NCBI GenBank assembly: GCA_900548265.1
Contig: URKG01000007.1
Span: 30,891 to 94,890, forward strand
Source of the DNA: an uncultured Collinsella sp.
GTDB lineage: Bacteria; Actinomycetota; Coriobacteriia; Coriobacteriales; Coriobacteriaceae
Length of the DNA: 64,000 bases
Direction: 5' to 3'
Below the pieces are notes generated by a model. The model worked only from the letters and a program-made list of their open reading frames with translations, did no database searches and was not told the DNA's origin. Of the stretch, positions 60,515 to 64,000 are shown in pieces. The stretch's first letter is position 1. Every line of letters begins with the position of its first letter. The position numbers and the translations under genes were made by a program.

Positions 60515-60547
60515 GTGGGACAAAATAGACTGAATTTTTTGTCCCAC
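60515..60547. repeat. Hairpin between convergent recN and rpiR-type gene
   Basis: GTGGGACAAAA and TTTTGTCCCAC pair perfectly over 11 bp around a 10-base loop. The T and A tracts allow termination in both directions. A half copy (AATTTTGTCCCACGTTGC) lies at 43899-43916 before the DUF948 gene. Confidence 0.75.
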
Positions 60548-60555
60548 TTCGCGTT

Positions 60556-61413
60556 TTACTCAACGACCTTATCCGGCTGGATGAGCTCCTCGTAGTAGCT
60601 GATATGCTCACGCGCGTCTTCAATCTCGGGCAGCAGGAAGTTGTAGATGACTTCGATGATCATCGTGGCACTGATCTTGGAGAACGCAAAGTCGCCTGTC
60701 GTCAGCAGCGCTTCGTGGTTGACGGTATTAAAAGTGTAGTCTGCCAGGCGCGCGAGTGGGGATTTGCTGTCACTGCTGATGACGACTACGGTTGCGCCGC
60801 AGTTGCGAGCCGCTTTTGCCATGCGATTCAATCGGCGCGATTTGCCGGAGTTTGAGATAATCACGATGACGTCACCCGGGCGTAACGTGAGCGCAAAGCC
60901 GATTGATGTCTCGCTAATGGTGCTCGCCATGCAGCGCAGGCCCAGCTGCGAAAACTTAAACGTCGCATCGAGCGCGACCGCGTTCGTATTGCCCACAGCT
61001 GCAAACTCAATAACCCCTGCATGCTTAAGGGCATGCACAACAGCCGCCAGCGTATCGTGGTCGATCCCGTCGATAGTCGCATTAAGCTCGCTCACCTTGG
61101 CAGCCAGGATGTTCTTGAGGCTCTGCTCCATATTGTCGAGCGAGACCTCGTCGGTCAGGCCCTCGTTGCGCTGGCTTTCCAAATCCCTCGCCAACGAAAA
61201 CTGAAAGCTGCGAAAGCTGCCAAACCCAAGCTTGCGGCAGAAGCGCGAAACGGTCGCCTCGGACGTGGCAGCGGCGCGTGAGAGCTGAGCCGCCGTGAGG
61301 CGTGGAGCCTCGGACTGGTGCTCCAATATATAGTCGACAATGCGCTGCTCGGACTCGCTGTATCCCTGATGGGTGCTAATGAGGGAAAGTGCGCTCTTGC
61401 TACTATCGGTCAT
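60556..61413 (-). CDS. MurR/RpiR-family transcriptional regulator
   Basis: 285 residues. The N-terminal HTH_6 domain has QGYSESEQRIVDYILEHQSE, TAAQLSRAAATSEATVSRFC (helix-turn-helix) and RKLGFGSFRSFQFSLA. The C-terminal SIS sugar-phosphate-binding domain has EFAAVGNTNAVALDATFKFS and VIVIISNSGKSRRLNRMAKA. Such regulators respond to phosphosugars. It is divergent from the fructose-type PTS gene, so it probably controls that gene. AGGAG, six bases upstream, fixes the start at 61413 rather than an ATG at 61461. Confidence 0.9.
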   Translation of the reverse strand: MTDSSKSALSLISTHQGYSESEQRIVDYILEHQSEAPRLTAAQLSRAAATSEATVSRFCRKLGFGSFRSFQFSLARDLESQRNEGLTDEVSLDNMEQSLKNILAAKVSELNATIDGIDHDTLAAVVHALKHAGVIEFAAVGNTNAVALDATFKFSQLGLRCMASTISETSIGFALTLRPGDVIVIISNSGKSRRLNRMAKAARNCGATVVVISSDSKSPLARLADYTFNTVNHEALLTTGDFAFSKISATMIIEVIYNFLLPEIEDAREHISYYEELIQPDKVVE

Positions 61414-61520
61414 GGATGGCTCCTGGTTGGCATGAAAATCTAGCTTGATTTGCAATGCCATAGTATACGGGCATTTTCAATTACAAGATACACCTTGCCG
61501 TTTCAAGTGTTGATGGTAAA

Positions 61521-61612
61521 CTTTCACCTACCGTTTACGGTTATGAAAGAACCTTTCACCGGAGATTTGCACCTTAGCTCTTCTCACGCGGACGGTAGGT
61601 TGGTATCTTTCA
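61521..61612. promoter_or_regulatory. Candidate RpiR operator cluster
   Basis: Within the 272-base divergent gap, CTTTCA/TGAAAG hexamers occur at 61521-61526, 61544-61549 (inverted), 61553-61558 and 61607-61612. Between the first two is ACCGTTTACGGT (61530-61541), a dyad. The pattern is that of an operator region for the adjacent regulator. Confidence 0.4.
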
Positions 61613-61685
61613 GTTGTGGAAAAACGCGCATCGAAGCGCGTGTAGGGGAGCGCCCGCGGGCGCTGTACTCAAGAAGGAGGGACAC

Positions 61686-63689
61686 ATGGCTAAGTTTGAC
61701 ATCATCGCCGCCACCGGTTGCCCGACCGGCATTGCGCACACCTTCATGGCGAAGGAGGCGCTGGAGAAGGCAGCTGCCGAGCGCGGTCTGACCATTAAGG
61801 TCGAGACTCATGGCCAGGTCGGTGTCGAGAACGAGCTCACCAAGAGTGAGATCGCTGGCGCCAAGGCCGTCGTCGTCGCAGCCGATAAGGATGTCCAGGC
61901 CGAGCGTTTCGCCGGCAAGCCCATGGTTTCCGTTGGTGTTTCCAAGGCCCTGTCCGTTGAGGCCGCCGGTAAGTTGATTGACCGCGCGCTCGCCGCTAAG
62001 GGCGACAGCACGGTTGCAGCCGCTGCCGATGTCGAGGACGAGGTTGAGGAGAAGGAGTCCATCGGCCACATCATCTACAAGCACCTCATGAACGGCGTCA
62101 GCCACATGCTGGTCTTCGTCGTTGCTGGTGGTGTTCTGACCGCCGTTTCGTTCCTGTGGGGCATTACGTCCTTCGATTCGACGGCGTCTGACTACAACAG
62201 CTTTGCTGCTATGCTCAAGATCATCGGCGGCATCGCCATGAACCTTATGGTTCCGGTGCTTTCCGCCTACATCGCCGAGTCCATCGGCAAGCGCCCGGCG
62301 CTCGTCCCCGGCTTTGTTGCTGGTATGATCGCCATCCAGGGCCTGCCTGTTAACGCCGAGACCGGCATGATCGACGCCGGTGGCACCGGCGTGGGCTTCG
62401 GCTTCCTGGGCGGCATCGTCGGCGGCTTCCTCGCCGGTTATGTCATCCTGCTGCTCGAGAAGGTCTTTGCCGGTCTGCCCAAGAACCTGGACGGCCTCAA
62501 GGCTATCTTCCTGTACCCGCTGTTCTCGACGGCTATCGTCGGCCTGGTCATGCTCGGCATTTCCGGCCCCATGGCTGCCATCAACACCGCCATGATGGAC
62601 TTCCTCAAGGGCCTGTCCGCCTCTGGCGCCGTTGTCCTGGGTCTTGCCATTGGCTGCATGTGCGCCTTTGACATGGGCGGCCCGGTCAACAAGGCTGCTT
62701 ACGTCACTGGTACCGCTATGCTCACCGAGGCTCTGGCCGCCGGTGTTGGCACCGACACTTACAACTTCGGCACCAACTTCATGGCTGCCGTCTCCGCCGC
62801 TTGCATCGTTCCGCCGCTGATCACCACCTTCGCCGTCGTTGTCGGCAAGAAGTACTTCAGCCAGGAGGACCATGACGCCGGTGTCGTCAACCTCATCCTT
62901 GGTTGCACCCACATCACCGAGGGCGCCATTCCGTTCATGACCAAGAACATCTGGCCCGTCATGCCCATCATGATGCTCGGTTCCTCTATCGCTTCGATCC
63001 TGACCATTATGTTCAACGTTCACGATCCGGCGCCTCACGGTGGCTTCCTGGTCCTGCCCGTTGTCGAGAACGGTCCGCTGTGGGTCCTCGCGATCCTCAT
63101 CGGCGCTGTGGTCGGTGGCATCCTGTTCGTAGCCTTCAAGAAGTACGACTTCGAGAAGAACCAGAAGGCCGCTCCTGCAGCCAAGCCGGTTGAGGCCCCC
63201 AAGGCCGCTGCCGTAGAGGCCCCCAAGGCCGAGGCTGCCGACTTCGTGAAGGTCGAGAATGTCTTTGTCGCCGAGGACTTCGCTTCTCGTGACGAGGCTC
63301 TGAGCTTCGTTTCCAACCAGGCCGTCAAGGCCGGTATCGCCAGCGACGCCGACGCCGTGATGAACGCCTTCCTGGCCCGCGAGGCCGAGGGCACCACGGG
63401 CATGATGGAGGGCTTCGCTATCCCGCATGCCAAGTCCCATGCCATTACCGAGGCTGCCGTCATCGTCGTCAAGGACGAGTCCGGCGTGACCGGTTGGGAC
63501 ACCATGGACGGCGCTCCCGTCAACGTGGCTATTGCCCTGCTCATCCCCGGCGCCCAGGCCGGAACCACGCACCTCAAGATCCTGTCCAAGGTCGCCGAGG
63601 CGCTCATGGACGAGGACTTCCGTGCCACCGTCAAGGGTTCCACCGACGCCGCCGAGATCGCCAAGACGATCAACGCCCGCTTGGTCTAA
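61686..63689 (+). CDS. Fructose-type PTS permease, EIIB-EIIC-EIIA fusion
   Basis: Phosphotransferase-system permease of 667 residues with domain order B-C-A. EIIB (1-100) has AATGCPTGIAHTFMA with the phosphorylated Cys. EIIC (about 130-480) has eight or more membrane segments with GFLGGIVGGFLAGYVI and DMGGPVNKAAY. An Ala/Pro/Lys-rich linker (about 500-525) connects to EIIA (about 525-667), with the phospho-His in GFAIPHAKSHAI. The sugar is probably fructose or a related hexose. AAGGAGGG precedes the ATG at 61686. No fruK (1-phosphofructokinase) gene adjoins within the window. The divergent RpiR regulator likely controls it. Confidence 0.93.
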   Translation: MAKFDIIAATGCPTGIAHTFMAKEALEKAAAERGLTIKVETHGQVGVENELTKSEIAGAKAVVVAADKDVQAERFAGKPMVSVGVSKALSVEAAGKLIDRALAAKGDSTVAAAADVEDEVEEKESIGHIIYKHLMNGVSHMLVFVVAGGVLTAVSFLWGITSFDSTASDYNSFAAMLKIIGGIAMNLMVPVLSAYIAESIGKRPALVPGFVAGMIAIQGLPVNAETGMIDAGGTGVGFGFLGGIVGGFLAGYVILLLEKVFAGLPKNLDGLKAIFLYPLFSTAIVGLVMLGISGPMAAINTAMMDFLKGLSASGAVVLGLAIGCMCAFDMGGPVNKAAYVTGTAMLTEALAAGVGTDTYNFGTNFMAAVSAACIVPPLITTFAVVVGKKYFSQEDHDAGVVNLILGCTHITEGAIPFMTKNIWPVMPIMMLGSSIASILTIMFNVHDPAPHGGFLVLPVVENGPLWVLAILIGAVVGGILFVAFKKYDFEKNQKAAPAAKPVEAPKAAAVEAPKAEAADFVKVENVFVAEDFASRDEALSFVSNQAVKAGIASDADAVMNAFLAREAEGTTGMMEGFAIPHAKSHAITEAAVIVVKDESGVTGWDTMDGAPVNVAIALLIPGAQAGTTHLKILSKVAEALMDEDFRATVKGSTDAAEIAKTINARLV

Positions 63690-63725
63690 TTCCACGGTAC
63701 GCGAATAACATCGCCCCCTGTATAT

Positions 63726-63761
63726 AAGGCGGAGCCCCTCTCCAGGGCCTCCGCCTTTTTT
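63726..63761 (+). terminator. Terminator after the PTS gene
   Basis: AAGGCGGAG (63726-63734) pairs with CTCCGCCTT (63749-63757), with a 14-base loop that can form a few inner pairs, followed by TTTT. Confidence 0.8.
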
Positions 63762-63772
63762 CTATCCCTCCC

Positions 63773-63845
63773 ATAAGTTGCGGTGAAATAGGGACTGTTT
63801 AAACGATTCAACCCCAAATTCAGTCCCTATTTCACCGCAACTTAT
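63773..63845. repeat. Perfect 25-bp inverted repeat with GGGAC motif
   Basis: The arms 63773-63797 and 63821-63845 are exact inverted copies (25 of 25), around a 23-base loop. The arms contain AAATAGGGACTG and its complement. It lies between the PTS terminator and the end of a possible minus-strand gene. Confidence 0.8.
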
Positions 63846-63999
63846 AAAAGGGCATAGAGGGAGCTGCCCATCGAGTCTTTGTCGCGAACAGTTCATCAGC
63901 CAGAATGATATTATTTAGGACCGACTGGGTTTCCGCAGCTTGCTCGCCCACAGGGGCCCGCGCGCGGCCTGTGAGATTTATCGCGAGTTCCGCACGAGC
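63832..63999 (-). CDS. C-terminal fragment of an unidentified protein (partial)
   Basis: On the minus strand one frame is open from the window edge for 55 codons to a TGA at 63832-63834. The residues include NLTGRARAPVGEQAAETQSV and NNIILADELFATKTRW; I do not recognise the family. The stop falls inside the right arm of the perfect inverted repeat, as expected for a gene end convergent with the PTS gene. With so little sequence it could also be a chance open frame. Confidence 0.4.
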   Translation of the reverse strand, partial: ARAELAINLTGRARAPVGEQAAETQSVLNNIILADELFATKTRWAAPSMPFYKLR

Positions 64000-64000
64000 C

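Noticed and set aside
61584..63695. A 703-codon minus-strand frame opposite the PTS gene
   Set aside because: His/Asp/Gly-rich low-complexity shadow of the PTS gene; the + strand protein has all PTS motifs.
63849..64000. A possible structured RNA gene at the window end
   Set aside because: No conserved RNA signature could be recognised, and the minus-strand open frame explains the sequence at least as well.

Overview
The window is GC-rich chromosomal DNA from a gut-type actinobacterium of the class Coriobacteriia, most likely Collinsella or a close relative. This is an inference from codon usage and gene order; no 16S rRNA gene is present to confirm it. Nearly every gene is a core housekeeping gene on the + strand, and many neighbours overlap by 4 to 14 bases, so translational coupling is common. 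I see no prophage, insertion sequence or CRISPR array.

Layout. 1-7.9 kb: the 3' part of infB, then rbfA, nrnA, truB, ribF and dnaG, followed by the primary sigma factor gene rpoD. 9.3-9.9 kb: a long palindromic intergenic repeat and two identical tRNA-Asn genes. 10-15.4 kb: an Asp23 protein, a FakA-type kinase, recG, rsmD and coaD. 15.5-25 kb: a small coiled-coil protein, DUF177, rpmF, plsX, acpP, rnc, smc, ftsY and ffh, covering lipid synthesis, RNA processing, chromosome structure and protein targeting. 25-34 kb: a mixed segment with a DUF134/NifX-like fusion (minus), thyA, folA, an RNA methyltransferase, a MATE transporter broken by an in-frame stop, a cobalamin adenosyltransferase (minus), ftsH, a DUF523 protein and a glycerol-dehydrogenase-like enzyme (minus). 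34-39 kb: a tRNA-Ile T-box, ileS, a repeat-rich gap, lspA and a pseudouridine synthase. 39-47 kb: a membrane glycosyltransferase, a short prepilin peptidase, a dGTPase-like HD protein, rarA, and a SigB-like module (DUF948 protein, RsbW-like protein, sigma factor, AI-2E family permease). 47-60.5 kb: alaS, ruvX, mltG, a YqeG-type phosphatase, aroK, a degenerate AroB homologue, pepQ, efp, asp23, nusB, xseB, tlyA, nadK and recN. 60.5-64 kb: an RpiR-family regulator divergent from a fructose-type PTS permease, then the end of an unidentified minus-strand gene.

The points that most deserve a second look are the AroB homologue that has lost its recognisable catalytic motifs but keeps an intact frame next to aroK; the SigB module whose RsbW-like partner lacks the usual ATP-binding signatures and has no RsbV beside it; the DUF134/NifX-like fusion with a strong internal ribosome binding site at the domain junction; the MATE gene with a single apparent Gln-to-ochre change; and a set of intergenic inverted repeats, several sharing a GGGAC core and mostly lying at ends of transcription units, including four convergent junctions.
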